Shown: one piece after another, positions 34,257-45,490 of the stretch | Position numbering within the stretch: the first letter of the stretch is position 1 | Layout: every line of letters begins with the position of its first letter | Source: Caloramator fervidus | GTDB taxonomy: Bacteria; Bacillota; Clostridia; Clostridiales; Caloramatoraceae | DNA: 57,819 nt | Direction: 5' to 3' | Assembly: GCF_900108045.1 (NCBI RefSeq) | Contig: NZ_FNUK01000011.1 | Span: forward strand, 1 to 57,819 | The notes under the pieces: model-generated | The model's database searches: none | Seen by the model: only the letters and a program-made list of their open reading frames with translations | Told to the model about the DNA's origin: nothing | Made by a program: the position numbers and the translations under genes

Positions 34257-35324
34257 GTGAAAAGGTTTGCGTTTATTATTCATCCTATTGAATATACTGA
34301 TGTAAGCAGAAAATTTAAGTTTTTAAGGGGAGTTTCTGAGCAAGGAGTAGAAAGAATTATAAAGTTTTTACCACCCATTAAGATTTCAAAGATTACAGGT
34401 GTTAAAAGTGAATTTTCAGAAACAGAAGGATATTTTATAGCAGTTCCCCTTACTACAAATCAAATGTTATCTTTACCTGAGGATTTTGTTATGAAAAAAA
34501 TAATAAAGGCAGCTAAAATGGCTGAGAACTTAGGTGTAGATATAGTTGGACTTGGTGCAATGACTTCTGTTGTTGGGGATGCAGGGATTACTATTGCAAA
34601 AAATGTAAATATTGCAGTAACCTCAGGAAATAGCTTGACTGTTGCAACAGCTGTTGAGGCAGTTAAAAAGGCAGTTGATATTATGGATAAGTACTTAGAT
34701 GAATGCAATGTTGTTGTAGTTGGTGCTACAGGTTCAATTGGGAAAGTATGTGCAGAGTTGTTGATTGAAGATGCTAAAAATATGGTGTTAGTTGCAAGAA
34801 ATATGGAAAGATTAAAGGAGTTTAAAGATAAATTAGAGAATAAGTATAAAAGACAAGTATATATAACTTCCGATATTAAAGAGGCTTTGAAGGATGCAGA
34901 TGTTGTTGTTACTGTATCTAGTTCAAAGGATGCTATAATTGAAGCGGAATATTTAAAAAAAGGTGCTATAGTTTGTGATGTTGCAAGACCAAGGGATGTA
35001 TCAAAGGATGTTGCTAAAAAAAGACAAGATGTTTTAATAATAGAAGGAGGAGTTGTAGAAGTTCCAGGTGATGTTAATTTTAATTTTAATTTTGGTTTTC
35101 CTCCTAAAATGGCGTATGCTTGTATGGCTGAAACAATGCTTTTGGCTTTAGAGGGAAGGATTGAAAATTACTCATTAGGAAGGGATTTAAGTATTGAAAA
35201 GGTAAAGGAAATAGATGCTATTGCCAAAAAGCATGGATTTAAACTTGCTGGATTTAGAAGTTTTGAAAAGCCTGTAACCAAGGAGGATATAGAAAGAATA
35301 AAAAAACTTGCATATTGTTTTTAA
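34257..35324 (+). CDS. COG5322 dehydrogenase resembling acyl-ACP reductase
   Basis: 355 aa. The central Rossmann motif VVVVGATGSIGKVCAELL (~160-178) plus a conserved N-terminal domain (FAFIIHPIEY, GLGAMTSVVGDAG) matches the COG5322 group. This includes cyanobacterial long-chain acyl-ACP reductase, which makes fatty aldehydes, and proteins annotated as shikimate/amino-acid-dehydrogenase-like in Firmicutes. The C-terminal GGVVEVPGD and PPKMAYACMAETMLLALEG are also seen. GTG 34257 follows AGGAGGGGTT. The true substrate is unknown. Confidence 0.75.
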   Translation: MKRFAFIIHPIEYTDVSRKFKFLRGVSEQGVERIIKFLPPIKISKITGVKSEFSETEGYFIAVPLTTNQMLSLPEDFVMKKIIKAAKMAENLGVDIVGLGAMTSVVGDAGITIAKNVNIAVTSGNSLTVATAVEAVKKAVDIMDKYLDECNVVVVGATGSIGKVCAELLIEDAKNMVLVARNMERLKEFKDKLENKYKRQVYITSDIKEALKDADVVVTVSSSKDAIIEAEYLKKGAIVCDVARPRDVSKDVAKKRQDVLIIEGGVVEVPGDVNFNFNFGFPPKMAYACMAETMLLALEGRIENYSLGRDLSIEKVKEIDAIAKKHGFKLAGFRSFEKPVTKEDIERIKKLAYCF

Positions 35325-35326
35325 AA

Positions 35327-35352
35327 AATCCCCCTAAAAGGGGGATTATTTT
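35327..35352. terminator. Shared terminator, COG5322 gene / murC
   Basis: AATCCCCCT/AGGGGGATT stem (35327-35335/35339-35347) between convergent genes, with a T-rich end on the plus side. Confidence 0.85.
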
Positions 35353-36716
35353 AAAAACATTTCACCTATTTTATATACATCTCCTGCTCCCATCGTTATT
35401 ACAATATCTCCTTCTTTAGCTTCTTTGTTAAGGTAATCTAATATGTCCTCAAATTTCTTAATATATATGCAATCTACTCCATTTTTTGAAATTGCGTCGG
35501 AAAGCATTTTTGAATTAACAAGCCCTGTATCTTTTTCCCTTGCAGCATAAATATCTGTTAGTATAAGTTTATCTACACCATAGAAAGCTTTAGAGAATTC
35601 ATCAAATAAAGCGTATGTTCTTGTGTAGGTATGGGGTTGAAATACACAGAATATTCTTTTGTGAGGATAATTTTTTACAGCTTTAATGGTTGCTTTAATT
35701 TCAGCGGGATGATGTGCATAGTCGTCAATTACAATAACTCCGTTTTTTTCTCCCTTTTTTTCGAATCTTCTGTGGGTTCCTTTAAATTCATAAAGGCTGT
35801 CTTTTATTGTTTCAACATCAATTCCTAAAAAGTGTCCGCAGGCTATTGTAGCTAAAGCGTTCAGTATGTTATGCTCTCCAGGAATTGATATTTTAAAGTC
35901 TGAGTAATATTTATCATTAAATGTTACTGTAAAGGATGCACAACCCCTTTCATCATAACTTATATTTTTAGCTTTAAAATCTCCTTTGTTTATTCCATAG
36001 GTTAATTTATTGCAGTTAAGTTTTTCCATTATTTCAATTACATTAGGATCTTCAGCGTAGCCTATTATAAGTCCGTTCTTTGGAATTAATTTTGCAAATT
36101 TTAGAAAGGCTTCTTTTATATGATTTATGTCTTTATAGTAATCTAAATGATCTTCATCTATATTTAAAATTACTCCTATGTAAGGATAAAATTTTAAAAA
36201 GCTTTCTTTGTACTCACAGGCTTCTGTTACAAAATAGGGGCTTTTCCCAACCCTTACGTTTCCGCCAATTGTATCTACTTCTCCCCCTATTAAAAGGGTA
36301 GGGTCTACCTTTGCATTTAAAAGCATTAAAGATATTAAAGAAGTAGTTGTAGTTTTACCATGAGTTCCTGCAACTGCTATTCCTTTTTTATATCTTTTCA
36401 TTATTTGTCCTAAAAATTCTGCTCTATCAAAAATTAATAAATTTTTATTTCTTGCTTCAATAAGTTCAGGATTATCGTCTTTTATAGCTGCAGTATATAC
36501 AATAATATCTGCATCCTGTATATTTTTAACATCATGGCCAATAAATATTTTTGCTCCTAATTTTTCTAGTTTATCTGTTATATGGGATCTTGTTTTATCA
36601 GATCCTGAAACTTTATAACCATATTTTAAAAGTATTTCTGCAAGGGCACTCATGCTAATTCCGCCAATTCCAATAAAGTGAACTTTTTTGTTAAAATCTT
36701 TATCAAGGTCGAACAT
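35346..36716 (-). CDS. murC: UDP-N-acetylmuramate--L-alanine ligase
   Basis: Adds L-Ala to UDP-MurNAc, the first peptide step of peptidoglycan synthesis. 456 aa, normal length. N-terminal Rossmann-like IHFIGIGGISMSALAEIL, ATP loop VAGTHGKTTTTSLI, then EACEYKESFL with the metal Glu, NIDEDHLDYY, and C-terminal DDYAHHPAEIKATI. GGGAGTGGTTAG precedes the ATG. Divergent from purR with a 196-bp AT-rich gap in which no other gene is visible. Confidence 0.97.
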   Translation of the reverse strand: MFDLDKDFNKKVHFIGIGGISMSALAEILLKYGYKVSGSDKTRSHITDKLEKLGAKIFIGHDVKNIQDADIIVYTAAIKDDNPELIEARNKNLLIFDRAEFLGQIMKRYKKGIAVAGTHGKTTTTSLISLMLLNAKVDPTLLIGGEVDTIGGNVRVGKSPYFVTEACEYKESFLKFYPYIGVILNIDEDHLDYYKDINHIKEAFLKFAKLIPKNGLIIGYAEDPNVIEIMEKLNCNKLTYGINKGDFKAKNISYDERGCASFTVTFNDKYYSDFKISIPGEHNILNALATIACGHFLGIDVETIKDSLYEFKGTHRRFEKKGEKNGVIVIDDYAHHPAEIKATIKAVKNYPHKRIFCVFQPHTYTRTYALFDEFSKAFYGVDKLILTDIYAAREKDTGLVNSKMLSDAISKNGVDCIYIKKFEDILDYLNKEAKEGDIVITMGAGDVYKIGEMFLK

Positions 36717-36912
36717 CTAACCACTCCCAAGCATTTTTTAATAATATTTTACAACTTAAGTTTTAGTATATCAATTGAAAAATATTTAAAAACATTGAAA
36801 TGAAAAAATGTTTTTTTTACAATTAAATTTAGATATTTGAATGCCAATAAATCATATGCATAAATTTTTAAAAATATGATAAAAATATTTAAGTGAATAG
36901 GATGTGGGAAAT

Positions 36913-37722
36913 ATGGAAAGACTAAACAGGAAAGAAAGAGTAGCTGCTATACTTAAAATACTTTCTGATAATCCTAATAAAGTGATAAGTTTAAGTTATT
37001 TTCAAGAAAATTTTAATATGGCCCGCTCTACCTTAAGCGAAGATGTTACGATTTTAAAAAAAGTAGTTGAAGATATAGGAGTGGGAAGCGTTGAAACTGT
37101 TGCAGGTCCAACTGGAGGAGTAAAGTTTGTTGCTGGAATTAAAGAAGAAGAAAAGGAAAGATTTTTATTAGAGCTTTGTGAAAGCTTAAAAAATCCTGAT
37201 AGGATAATGCCAGGAGGTTTTTTGTATACAAATGATTTGATATTTTCGCCAGATATTACTAATAAATTAGGAATTATTTTTGCAAGTTATTTTAAAGATA
37301 AAGATATAGATTATGTTTTAACAGTTGAAACAAAGGGAATTCCAATTGCTATGATGACGGCAAGATATCTTAATGTTCCTCTTGTTATTGTAAGAAGGGA
37401 AAATAAAGTAACAGAAGGGCCAACTGTTAGTATAAATTATGTTTCAGGTTCTACAAAAAAAATTCAAACCATGTGCCTTTCAAAAAGGGCTGTTAAAAGG
37501 GGAAGTAATGTAATTTTTATAGATGATTTTATGAGGGGTGGAGGAACAGCAAGCGGAATAATAAAGCTTATGGAGGAATTTGAATCTAAGGTTGTTGGGA
37601 TAGGAGTTTTAATTGAGGTTAAAACAGAAAGAAAATTGGTTCAAGATTATGTATCATTGCTAAGTTTGGAAAAAGTTGATGAGGAAAATCAAATAATTAA
37701 CATATATCCTAGAATCCTTTAG
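36913..37722 (+). CDS. purR: Purine operon repressor, B. subtilis PurR type
   Basis: 269 aa. N-terminal winged helix (RKERVAAILKILSDNPNKVI) and a C-terminal phosphoribosyltransferase-like domain with the PRPP-binding loop VIFIDDFMRGGGTA. PRPP binding releases PurR from pur operators. It fits ahead of spoVG-glmU-prs as in many Firmicutes; prs makes PRPP, its ligand. The start ATG 36913 gives the typical MERLNRKERV N-terminus; the GTG at 36904 is an alternative. The 3' end overlaps its terminator. Confidence 0.93.
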   Translation: MERLNRKERVAAILKILSDNPNKVISLSYFQENFNMARSTLSEDVTILKKVVEDIGVGSVETVAGPTGGVKFVAGIKEEEKERFLLELCESLKNPDRIMPGGFLYTNDLIFSPDITNKLGIIFASYFKDKDIDYVLTVETKGIPIAMMTARYLNVPLVIVRRENKVTEGPTVSINYVSGSTKKIQTMCLSKRAVKRGSNVIFIDDFMRGGGTASGIIKLMEEFESKVVGIGVLIEVKTERKLVQDYVSLLSLEKVDEENQIINIYPRIL

Positions 37723-37747
37723 GGTTTCCTAAAGGATCAAAAATTTT
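37714..37747 (+). terminator. Terminator overlapping purR stop
   Basis: Stem ATCCTTTAGG/CCTAAAGGAT (37714-37723/37728-37737), TAG stop inside the stem, and a T-run five bases after it. Confidence 0.7.
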
Positions 37748-37770
37748 TCGAAATTTTCATAAATTTTAGA

Positions 37771-37795
37771 AGGATTTTGATAAAAAATGAAGAAT
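37771..37795 (+). promoter_or_regulatory. Sigma-H-type promoter of spoVG
   Basis: AGGATTT (37771-37777), 14-nt spacer, GAAT (37792-37795), the same boxes and spacing I recall for the B. subtilis spoVG sigma-H promoter. The start would be ~30 bp before the spoVG ATG. Confidence 0.65.
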
Positions 37796-37831
37796 ATATT
37801 AATTAAGCAACATGGAAGGTGGTGGATTTTA

Positions 37832-38110
37832 ATGCAAATTACAGACGTTAGAGTAAGAAAAATTTTAGACGAAGGTAAAATGAAGGCCATTGTTTCAGTT
37901 ACTTTTGATAACGAGTTTGTGGTTCATGACATCAAGGTTATAGAGGGGCAAAATGGATTATTTATAGCAATGCCATCAAGAAAAACTCCAGAGGGAGAGT
38001 TTAAGGACATTGCTCATCCAATAAATTCACAAACAAGGGAGAAAATACAGGCGGCAATACTTGCAGAGTATGAAAAGGTAAAAAATACAAAACTAGAAAG
38101 TTCAGAATAA
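37832..38110 (+). CDS. spoVG: Septation/sporulation regulator SpoVG
   Basis: 92-aa RNA/DNA-binding protein. N-terminal [20 protein letters not shown], then [36 protein letters not shown] and a Lys-rich end; a compact protein of normal length (~85-97). It affects asymmetric septum formation and other genes. The ATG at 37832 follows GGAAGGTGGTGG; the upstream in-frame ATG at 37787 would lie before the expected sigma-H start site. Confidence 0.95.
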   Translation: MQITDVRVRKILDEGKMKAIVSVTFDNEFVVHDIKVIEGQNGLFIAMPSRKTPEGEFKDIAHPINSQTREKIQAAILAEYEKVKNTKLESSE

Positions 38111-38140
38111 AAAGGAAGTTTAAACTTCCTTTTTATTTTT
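38109..38140 (+). terminator. Terminator after spoVG
   Basis: Perfect palindrome with arms 38109-38121 and 38122-38134, ending in T-rich sequence. Confidence 0.85.
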
Positions 38141-38151
38141 TGTTAAATTAA

Positions 38152-38180
38152 TTGAAATAATATTTACAGTACAATATAAT
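38152..38180 (+). promoter_or_regulatory. Sigma-A-type promoter of glmU-prs
   Basis: TTGAAA (38152-38157), 17-bp spacer, TATAAT (38175-38180), 38 bp before the glmU start. Confidence 0.7.
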
Positions 38181-38217
38181 ATAAAAGGTAGAAAAATATC
38201 GAATAGAGGTGCATAAT

Positions 38218-39588
38218 ATGAATAATTGTTATGGCATAATTTTGGCCGCTGGCGAAGGAAAAAGGATGAAGTCAAATCTTCCCAAAGTTTTACATAAAGT
38301 TTGTGGCAAGGCAATGGTAGAACATGTAATTAATGCCCTCCATTCTGTTGTAGATGATTATACTATTGTGGTAGGCCATGGTGCAGACAAAGTAAAAGGA
38401 TATTTAGGAGATAAGTTTAAGTTTTCATATCAGGATAAGCAACTTGGAACAGGTCATGCAGTTATGTGTGCAGAAGAATTTTTAAAGGGTAAAAGAGGAA
38501 CAGTAATAATTCTTGCAGGAGATACGCCGCTTGTTACTTCAAAGACCATATCAGAAGTTTTCCAATATCATATTAAGAAGGGTTATAGTGCAACGGTTAT
38601 CACAGGCGTTGTAGAAAATCCTAAAGGTTATGGTAGAATTGTTAGAGATTCTGAAGGTAACCTTGAAAGAATAGTGGAAGATAAGGATGCTAATGAACTT
38701 GAAAAACAAATTAAAGAGGTTAATTCTGGGGCATATTGCTTTGATATTGAAGATCTTTTGAACGCATTAAAGCGTTTGAATAATAACAATGCACAGGGAG
38801 AATATTATCTTACTGATGTTATAGAAATATTAAAAAATGATGGAAAAAAGGTTGGAGCATATGTAACTGACTTTGAAGAATTTACAGGAGTAAATTCAAG
38901 GTCCCAGCTTTATCAAGCTAGCGTTATAATGAGAAACAGAATAATAAGCAAGTTGATGGAGGATGGAGTAACTTTTATTGATCCTAATAATACTTATGTA
39001 GACGTGGATGTTAAAATAGGAAGGGATACTATAATATACCCCGGAACTATTTTAGAAGGAAACACAAAAATAGGGGAAAATTGTATAATTGGGCCTAATA
39101 CAAGGCTTGTTAATGTAGAGGTGGAGGATTTTGTAACTATCCAAAATTCTGTTGTTTTGGATAGCAAAGTAATGCAAGGAGCAACCGTTGGTCCATTTGC
39201 TTATGTAAGACCTGAAAGCGTTATAGGTAAAGATGTTAAAATAGGGGACTTTGTTGAAATAAAAAAATCTGTAATAGGCGATGGAACAAAAGTTTCCCAT
39301 CTTACCTATATAGGAGATGCAGAGGTAGGTAAAGGATGCAATTTTGGATGTGGAACTGTTGTTGTAAATTATGATGGTTCTAAAAAGCATAAAACAGTAG
39401 TTAAAGATAATGCTTTCATAGGTTGTAATACAAACCTTGTTGCACCTTTAACGGTGGGAGAAAATGCTTATATTGCAGCAGGTTCTACTATAACAGAAGA
39501 TGTTCCAGATGGAGCTTTGGCAATTGCAAGAGAAAGGCAAGTTAATAAAGAAGGATGGGTTGAGAAAAAAGGAATTTGGAAAAAATAA
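38218..39588 (+). CDS. glmU: Bifunctional GlmU uridyltransferase/acetyltransferase
   Basis: Makes UDP-GlcNAc for cell wall. 456 aa, usual length. N-terminal uridyltransferase ([35 protein letters not shown]) and C-terminal left-handed beta-helix acetyltransferase with many hexapeptide repeats ([24 protein letters not shown]). GAGGTG six bases before ATG 38218 decides the start. prs follows by 17 bp in the same operon. Confidence 0.97.
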   Translation: MNNCYGIILAAGEGKRMKSNLPKVLHKVCGKAMVEHVINALHSVVDDYTIVVGHGADKVKGYLGDKFKFSYQDKQLGTGHAVMCAEEFLKGKRGTVIILAGDTPLVTSKTISEVFQYHIKKGYSATVITGVVENPKGYGRIVRDSEGNLERIVEDKDANELEKQIKEVNSGAYCFDIEDLLNALKRLNNNNAQGEYYLTDVIEILKNDGKKVGAYVTDFEEFTGVNSRSQLYQASVIMRNRIISKLMEDGVTFIDPNNTYVDVDVKIGRDTIIYPGTILEGNTKIGENCIIGPNTRLVNVEVEDFVTIQNSVVLDSKVMQGATVGPFAYVRPESVIGKDVKIGDFVEIKKSVIGDGTKVSHLTYIGDAEVGKGCNFGCGTVVVNYDGSKKHKTVVKDNAFIGCNTNLVAPLTVGENAYIAAGSTITEDVPDGALAIARERQVNKEGWVEKKGIWKK

Positions 39589-39605
39589 TTTAGGAGGAGT
39601 TAAAT

Positions 39606-40559
39606 ATGTTTAAGAATGGCAAAAACATAAAAATATTTACAGGGAATTCTCATCCAGAACTTGCAAAGGAAATTGCTGACATCTTAGGTGTTCCTATGGG
39701 GAATGCTGTTGTTGGAAGGTTCAGCGATGGAGAGATTTCTGTTGATATTAATGAAACTGTAAGAGGTTCAGATGTATTTGTAGTTCAATCAACTTGTGCA
39801 CCTGTTAATGACAATTTAATGGAACTTCTTATAATGATTGATGCATTTAAAAGGGCATCAGCAGGAAGAATTACAGCTGTTATACCATATTACGGATATG
39901 CAAGACAAGACAGAAAAGCAAAAGCAAGGGATCCAATTACAGCAAAGCTTGTAGCAGATATCTTAACAGCTGCTGGAGCTGATAGAGTATTAACTATGGA
40001 TTTACATGCACCTCAAATACAAGGATATTTTAACATTCCAGTTGACCATCTTTTAGGGGTTCCAATACTTGCAAAGTATTATAAAGAAAAGAACTTTAAT
40101 GAAGATGAAGTTGTAGTTGTATCTCCTGACCTTGGAAGTGTAACAAGGGCTAGAAAATTTGCAGATAGGCTACATGCTCCAATTGCAATAATAGATAAGA
40201 GAAGACCTAAGGCAAATGTTTCTGAGATAATGAATGTTATAGGAGATGTTAAGGATAAATATGTTATATTAGTTGATGATATGATAGATACTGCAGGAAC
40301 TATAACAAATGCTGCAAATACTTTAAAGGATATGGGTGCAAAAGAAGTTTTTGCATGCTGTACTCATGCTGTTTTATCAGGACCTGCAGTGGAAAGAATA
40401 GAAAAATCAGCTATAAAGGAACTTGTTGTATTAAATACTATACCTCTTCCGCCAGAAAAGCAACTTGATAAGATTAAAGTCCTTTCTGTTGCGCCTATAT
40501 TTGCAGAGGCTATAAGAAGAATATACGAAGACCTTTCTGTAAGCAGAATATTTGAATAA
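39606..40559 (+). CDS. prs: Ribose-phosphate pyrophosphokinase
   Basis: Makes PRPP from ribose-5-phosphate and ATP. 317 aa. N-terminal [52 protein letters not shown], and PRPP-binding [17 protein letters not shown]. Its product is the ligand of PurR encoded upstream. TAGGAGGAGTTAAAT precedes the ATG. Confidence 0.97.
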   Translation: MFKNGKNIKIFTGNSHPELAKEIADILGVPMGNAVVGRFSDGEISVDINETVRGSDVFVVQSTCAPVNDNLMELLIMIDAFKRASAGRITAVIPYYGYARQDRKAKARDPITAKLVADILTAAGADRVLTMDLHAPQIQGYFNIPVDHLLGVPILAKYYKEKNFNEDEVVVVSPDLGSVTRARKFADRLHAPIAIIDKRRPKANVSEIMNVIGDVKDKYVILVDDMIDTAGTITNAANTLKDMGAKEVFACCTHAVLSGPAVERIEKSAIKELVVLNTIPLPPEKQLDKIKVLSVAPIFAEAIRRIYEDLSVSRIFE

Positions 40560-40560
40560 T

Positions 40561-40586
40561 AAAAGGCTGCCATATGGCAGCCTTTT
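40561..40586. terminator. Shared terminator, prs / gdhA
   Basis: Perfect palindrome AAAAGGCTGCCAT/ATGGCAGCCTTTT between convergent genes, with T-runs both ways. Confidence 0.9.
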
Positions 40587-40595
40587 ATTATATTA

Positions 40596-42005
<1,410 letters not shown>

Positions 42006-42136
42006 TTAAATAATTTTTAACATAAAAATTTAAAATGTTTGAAAATATATCCAAAAAGGAATTAAAAGTTTATTAAAAATTCTTATATTGTAATAACAAC
42101 AAAATAATGAGAAAATATTTTAAGGAGGTTGAGATT

Positions 42137-42811
42137 ATGGAATACAGGATATTGGTAGTGGATGATGATGTTAACATTTGTGATCTTATAGAAATCTATC
42201 TTGAAAAGGAAGGGTATAAGGTTTATAAAGCAAATACAGGAATAGATGCCTTAAAAATCTTTAAAGAAAAACAACTTGATCTTATAGTTTTGGATGTAAT
42301 GATGCCTGGGCTTGATGGATATGAGACGTTAAAGGAGATTAGAAAATCATCTCAAATTCCTGTTATTATGTTAACAGCAAAAGGAGAAACCTTTGATAAG
42401 GTTTTAGGATTAGAACTTGGGGCAGATGATTATTTAGTAAAGCCTTTTGAACCTAAGGAGCTTATTGCAAGAATTAGGGCAGTTTTAAGAAGATATAAGC
42501 CTCAGCTTCAGAAAAAATCATTAGAATATAAAGATTTGATAATAGATGCTGATTCATATATTGTTATTTATCAAGGTAAAGAGTTAGAAATGCCTCCAAA
42601 GGAATTTGAACTTTTATATTTTCTTGCATCAAATCCTAATAAGGTTTTTACAAGGGATCAACTTTTATACGAAGTTTGGGGATATGATTATCCTGGGGAT
42701 TCAAGAACGGTGGATGTTCATATAAAAAGAATTAGAGAAAAGCTTCCTGAACATGATGAATGGCAGATTAAAACTGTTTGGGGAGTAGGATACAAGTTTG
42801 AGGTGAAGTGA
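42137..42811 (+). CDS. OmpR-family response regulator
   Basis: 224 aa. Receiver domain with acidic pair DDD at residues 8-10, phosphoacceptor Asp53 in LIVLDVMMPG, and Lys in YLVKPF, then a C-terminal winged helix (LEMPPKEFELLYFLASNP ... VDVHIKRIREKL). AAGGAGG precedes ATG 42137. It is followed 1 bp later by its histidine kinase and then by an HtrA protease. Confidence 0.93.
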   Translation: MEYRILVVDDDVNICDLIEIYLEKEGYKVYKANTGIDALKIFKEKQLDLIVLDVMMPGLDGYETLKEIRKSSQIPVIMLTAKGETFDKVLGLELGADDYLVKPFEPKELIARIRAVLRRYKPQLQKKSLEYKDLIIDADSYIVIYQGKELEMPPKEFELLYFLASNPNKVFTRDQLLYEVWGYDYPGDSRTVDVHIKRIREKLPEHDEWQIKTVWGVGYKFEVK

Positions 42812-42812
42812 T

Positions 42813-44213
42813 GTGAGAAAAAGCCTTTTTACTAAGCTTATTTCAACTTATTTTGTAATTTTAGCCATTTCCTTTGGATTGGTTGCTATTTTTTTATCCC
42901 AGTGGTTTTATAATTACTCTGTGAATGAAAAAGCAAATACTTTAATAAAGCAAGGGGTTATATTAAATGAGATTGTATCAGATTATATTAATAAAAAAAT
43001 AAATAAAGAAAAGCTTAACAATGAAATTACTATGTTAAGTAAACTCCTTGGTGCAAGGATTTGGGTTGTGGATAAATATGGATATATATATTCCTATGCC
43101 GGTGATAAAATAAATGATGATAAACAGCTTAATTATTTAGAGTTTCAAGAGGTTATAAATGGCAAAGTAATAGTTAAAAGGGATAGTTTTAAAGGTTTAT
43201 TTTCAAGGCCTATGCTTACAGTTGGAGTTCCTGTTTATGTAAATGACAATGTTTTAAGCGTTGTGTTTTTGCATGCTCCCCTTGATGAGATAAAAGTTGC
43301 TTTAAAGAAGGTATATATTGTCATATGGCTTTCAGCGACTTTTGCTACAATTATTTCTATATTTATAATTTACTACATTTCTGAAAAAATATTGATAATT
43401 CCTTTAAGCAAGATAAATGAAACAGCTAAGGCTATTTCTAAAGGAGAGTTTGAAAAAAGGGTTGAAATTAATTCTGAAGATGAGATAGGAAAGCTTGCGG
43501 TTTCATTTAATTACATGGCAGATACTTTACAAAACTTGGAGAACATGAGAAGAAACTTTATAGCAAATGTATCCCATGAGTTGCGATCTCCAATGACTTC
43601 CATAAACGGATTTATATCTGGAATGCTGGATGGAACAATACCTCAAGATAAGTGGGTAAAGTATCTTTCCATAGTTCATGATGAAATAAAAAGGCTTATA
43701 AGGCTTATAAATGACCTTTTAGATCTTGCAAGTTTAGAGTCAGGAGAATTTTCTTTAAATATGGGTGTTTTTGATATAAATGAGCTTATAAGGCAAAGGA
43801 TTATAAAGTTTGAAGATAAAATAAATAAGAAAAATATAAATGTTAATGTTGTTTTAATGGATAAAAAAATGCTAGTTAAAGGGGATAGGGATAGAATAGA
43901 TCAAGTTTTAACAAATATAATAGATAATGCTATAAAGTTTGTTAATCAAGGTGGAAACATTGAAATTAAAACAGAAATAAAGGAAGATAGGCTTCTTGTT
44001 AGCATATTTAATGATGGTCCACCAATTCCTAAGGAAGATATTAAATATATTTGGGATAGATTTCACAAAGGAGATAAATCAAGAACAAAAGGTGGAGGAA
44101 CAGGGCTTGGTTTATCTATAGTAAGACAGATAATAAATAAACACAATCAAACCATTTGGGTTGAGTCTGGAGAAAAGGGAACAAAGTTTACGTTTACTCT
44201 TGAAATAGTGTAA
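42813..44213 (+). CDS. Membrane sensor histidine kinase
   Basis: 466 aa, GTG start after GAGGTGAAGT. TM1 (~10-30), extracellular domain (~31-165), TM2 (~168-190), HAMP (~192-245), HisKA with phospho-His near 255 in ANVSHELRSPMTS, and HATPase with NIIDNAIKF and GTGLGLSIV. Partner of the preceding response regulator. The neighbour htrA suggests a CssS-like role in sensing misfolded exported protein, by context only. Confidence 0.92.
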   Translation: MRKSLFTKLISTYFVILAISFGLVAIFLSQWFYNYSVNEKANTLIKQGVILNEIVSDYINKKINKEKLNNEITMLSKLLGARIWVVDKYGYIYSYAGDKINDDKQLNYLEFQEVINGKVIVKRDSFKGLFSRPMLTVGVPVYVNDNVLSVVFLHAPLDEIKVALKKVYIVIWLSATFATIISIFIIYYISEKILIIPLSKINETAKAISKGEFEKRVEINSEDEIGKLAVSFNYMADTLQNLENMRRNFIANVSHELRSPMTSINGFISGMLDGTIPQDKWVKYLSIVHDEIKRLIRLINDLLDLASLESGEFSLNMGVFDINELIRQRIIKFEDKINKKNINVNVVLMDKKMLVKGDRDRIDQVLTNIIDNAIKFVNQGGNIEIKTEIKEDRLLVSIFNDGPPIPKEDIKYIWDRFHKGDKSRTKGGGTGLGLSIVRQIINKHNQTIWVESGEKGTKFTFTLEIV

Positions 44214-44287
44214 TTTTTAATCTTTTTCAAATTTATTCATACAATTTTAAAAATTTAGGGGTAGAATAATAAAAAGGAGGTGTGAAT

Positions 44288-45412
44288 ATGGAATTTCATG
44301 AAAACAATTGGGGAAGTGGTATTAAATTTGTTGAAGAAAAGAGGCCTAAAAAGGCTTTTAGGCTTATTGGAATTATACTTTTAGTGTTTTTTTCAGCTTC
44401 TATAGGTGGAATTTTAGGTGGATACTATGTTAAGAAAAGCTATGAAGCAGGTTCAGGCATTAATATACCAAATTTAACTGAGCAGCAGAATGTATCTTCT
44501 ATACCTAAAAATTCAGTAAATAAGGTTGTTGAGCTTGTAGGTCCAGCTGTTGTTGGAGTTAGTAATAATGTAAATACTATATTTTGGGGGAAGCAAAAGC
44601 AAGGAACAGGCTCGGGTATAATCTTTGATAAGAATGGATATATTGTTACAAATTATCATGTTATAGAAGGTGCAACGGATGTTACCGTCACTTTATCAGG
44701 AGGCAAAAAACTTCCTGCAAGGATTATTGGAGCTGATTATGAAACGGATATTGCAGTTTTGAAGGTGGATGCTACAAATCTTCCTACTGCTAAGTTTGGT
44801 GACTCTTCAAAGGTTAGAGTTGGGGATTTAGCTATTGCTATAGGAAATCCTTTAGGAGAAGAATTTGCAGGAAGCGTAACTGTTGGAGTTATAAGCGCTC
44901 TTAATAGAGAAATAACGGTTGAAGATAGAAGGTATAAGGTTATTCAAACAGATGCTTCTATAAACCCTGGAAATAGCGGTGGAGCTTTATGCAATGAAAA
45001 GGGAGAAGTAATAGGCATAAACACTTTAAAAATAGCATCGGCAGAAGGAATGGGATTTGCTATCCCTATAAATGAAGTTAAAAAAATAGTTGATGAGCTT
45101 TTAAAACATGGATATGTATCAAGACCATATATAGGAATAGCAGGAACCTTTATAGATAAAGAACAAGCAGAAGAATATGGAGTTCCAGTAGGAGTTGGAG
45201 TTCAAGAGGTTGTAAGAGGAAGTGGAGCAGAGCTTGCAGGAATAAGGCCAGGGGATATAATAGTTGAGTTTGATGGAAAAAAACTTACTAAATTTGAAGA
45301 TTTGCAAGAGGCCAAAGAAAAGCATAGGGTTGGAGATGTTGTAAAAGCTAAAATTTGGAGAGATGGGCGTTATATTGAAGTTAAAATAAAACTTACAGAA
45401 CAAATAAGATAG
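44288..45412 (+). CDS. Membrane-anchored HtrA-like protease with PDZ domain
   Basis: 374 aa. Cytoplasmic N-terminus, TM helix (~27-50), S1C protease with His in TNYHVIEG, Asp in ETDIAVLK and Ser in NPGNSGGA (near 229), then one PDZ domain (VSRPYIGIAGTF, GDIIVEFDGKKL). It acts on the outer membrane surface. Placed 74 bp after a sensor kinase, recalling B. subtilis cssRS control of htrA. AAAGGAGGTG decides the ATG at 44288. It is a paralogue of 2501-3607. Confidence 0.92.
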   Translation: MEFHENNWGSGIKFVEEKRPKKAFRLIGIILLVFFSASIGGILGGYYVKKSYEAGSGINIPNLTEQQNVSSIPKNSVNKVVELVGPAVVGVSNNVNTIFWGKQKQGTGSGIIFDKNGYIVTNYHVIEGATDVTVTLSGGKKLPARIIGADYETDIAVLKVDATNLPTAKFGDSSKVRVGDLAIAIGNPLGEEFAGSVTVGVISALNREITVEDRRYKVIQTDASINPGNSGGALCNEKGEVIGINTLKIASAEGMGFAIPINEVKKIVDELLKHGYVSRPYIGIAGTFIDKEQAEEYGVPVGVGVQEVVRGSGAELAGIRPGDIIVEFDGKKLTKFEDLQEAKEKHRVGDVVKAKIWRDGRYIEVKIKLTEQIR

Positions 45413-45439
45413 GCTGCATTAAGCAGCCATGTTTTTTTT
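45412..45439 (+). terminator. Terminator after htrA
   Basis: GGCTGC (45412-45417)/GCAGCC (45423-45428), then eight T starting at 45432. The stop codon overlaps the stem start. Confidence 0.75.
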
Positions 45440-45490
45440 GAAGAATTTGTGGTAATATTTAAAATGAAATTTTATAAAAGGGGTGGAAAT

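Noticed and set aside
36717-36912. Hidden gene or PurBox between murC and purR
   Set aside because: AT-rich, no ORF with a ribosome site and no CGAA-type PurBox pair found.
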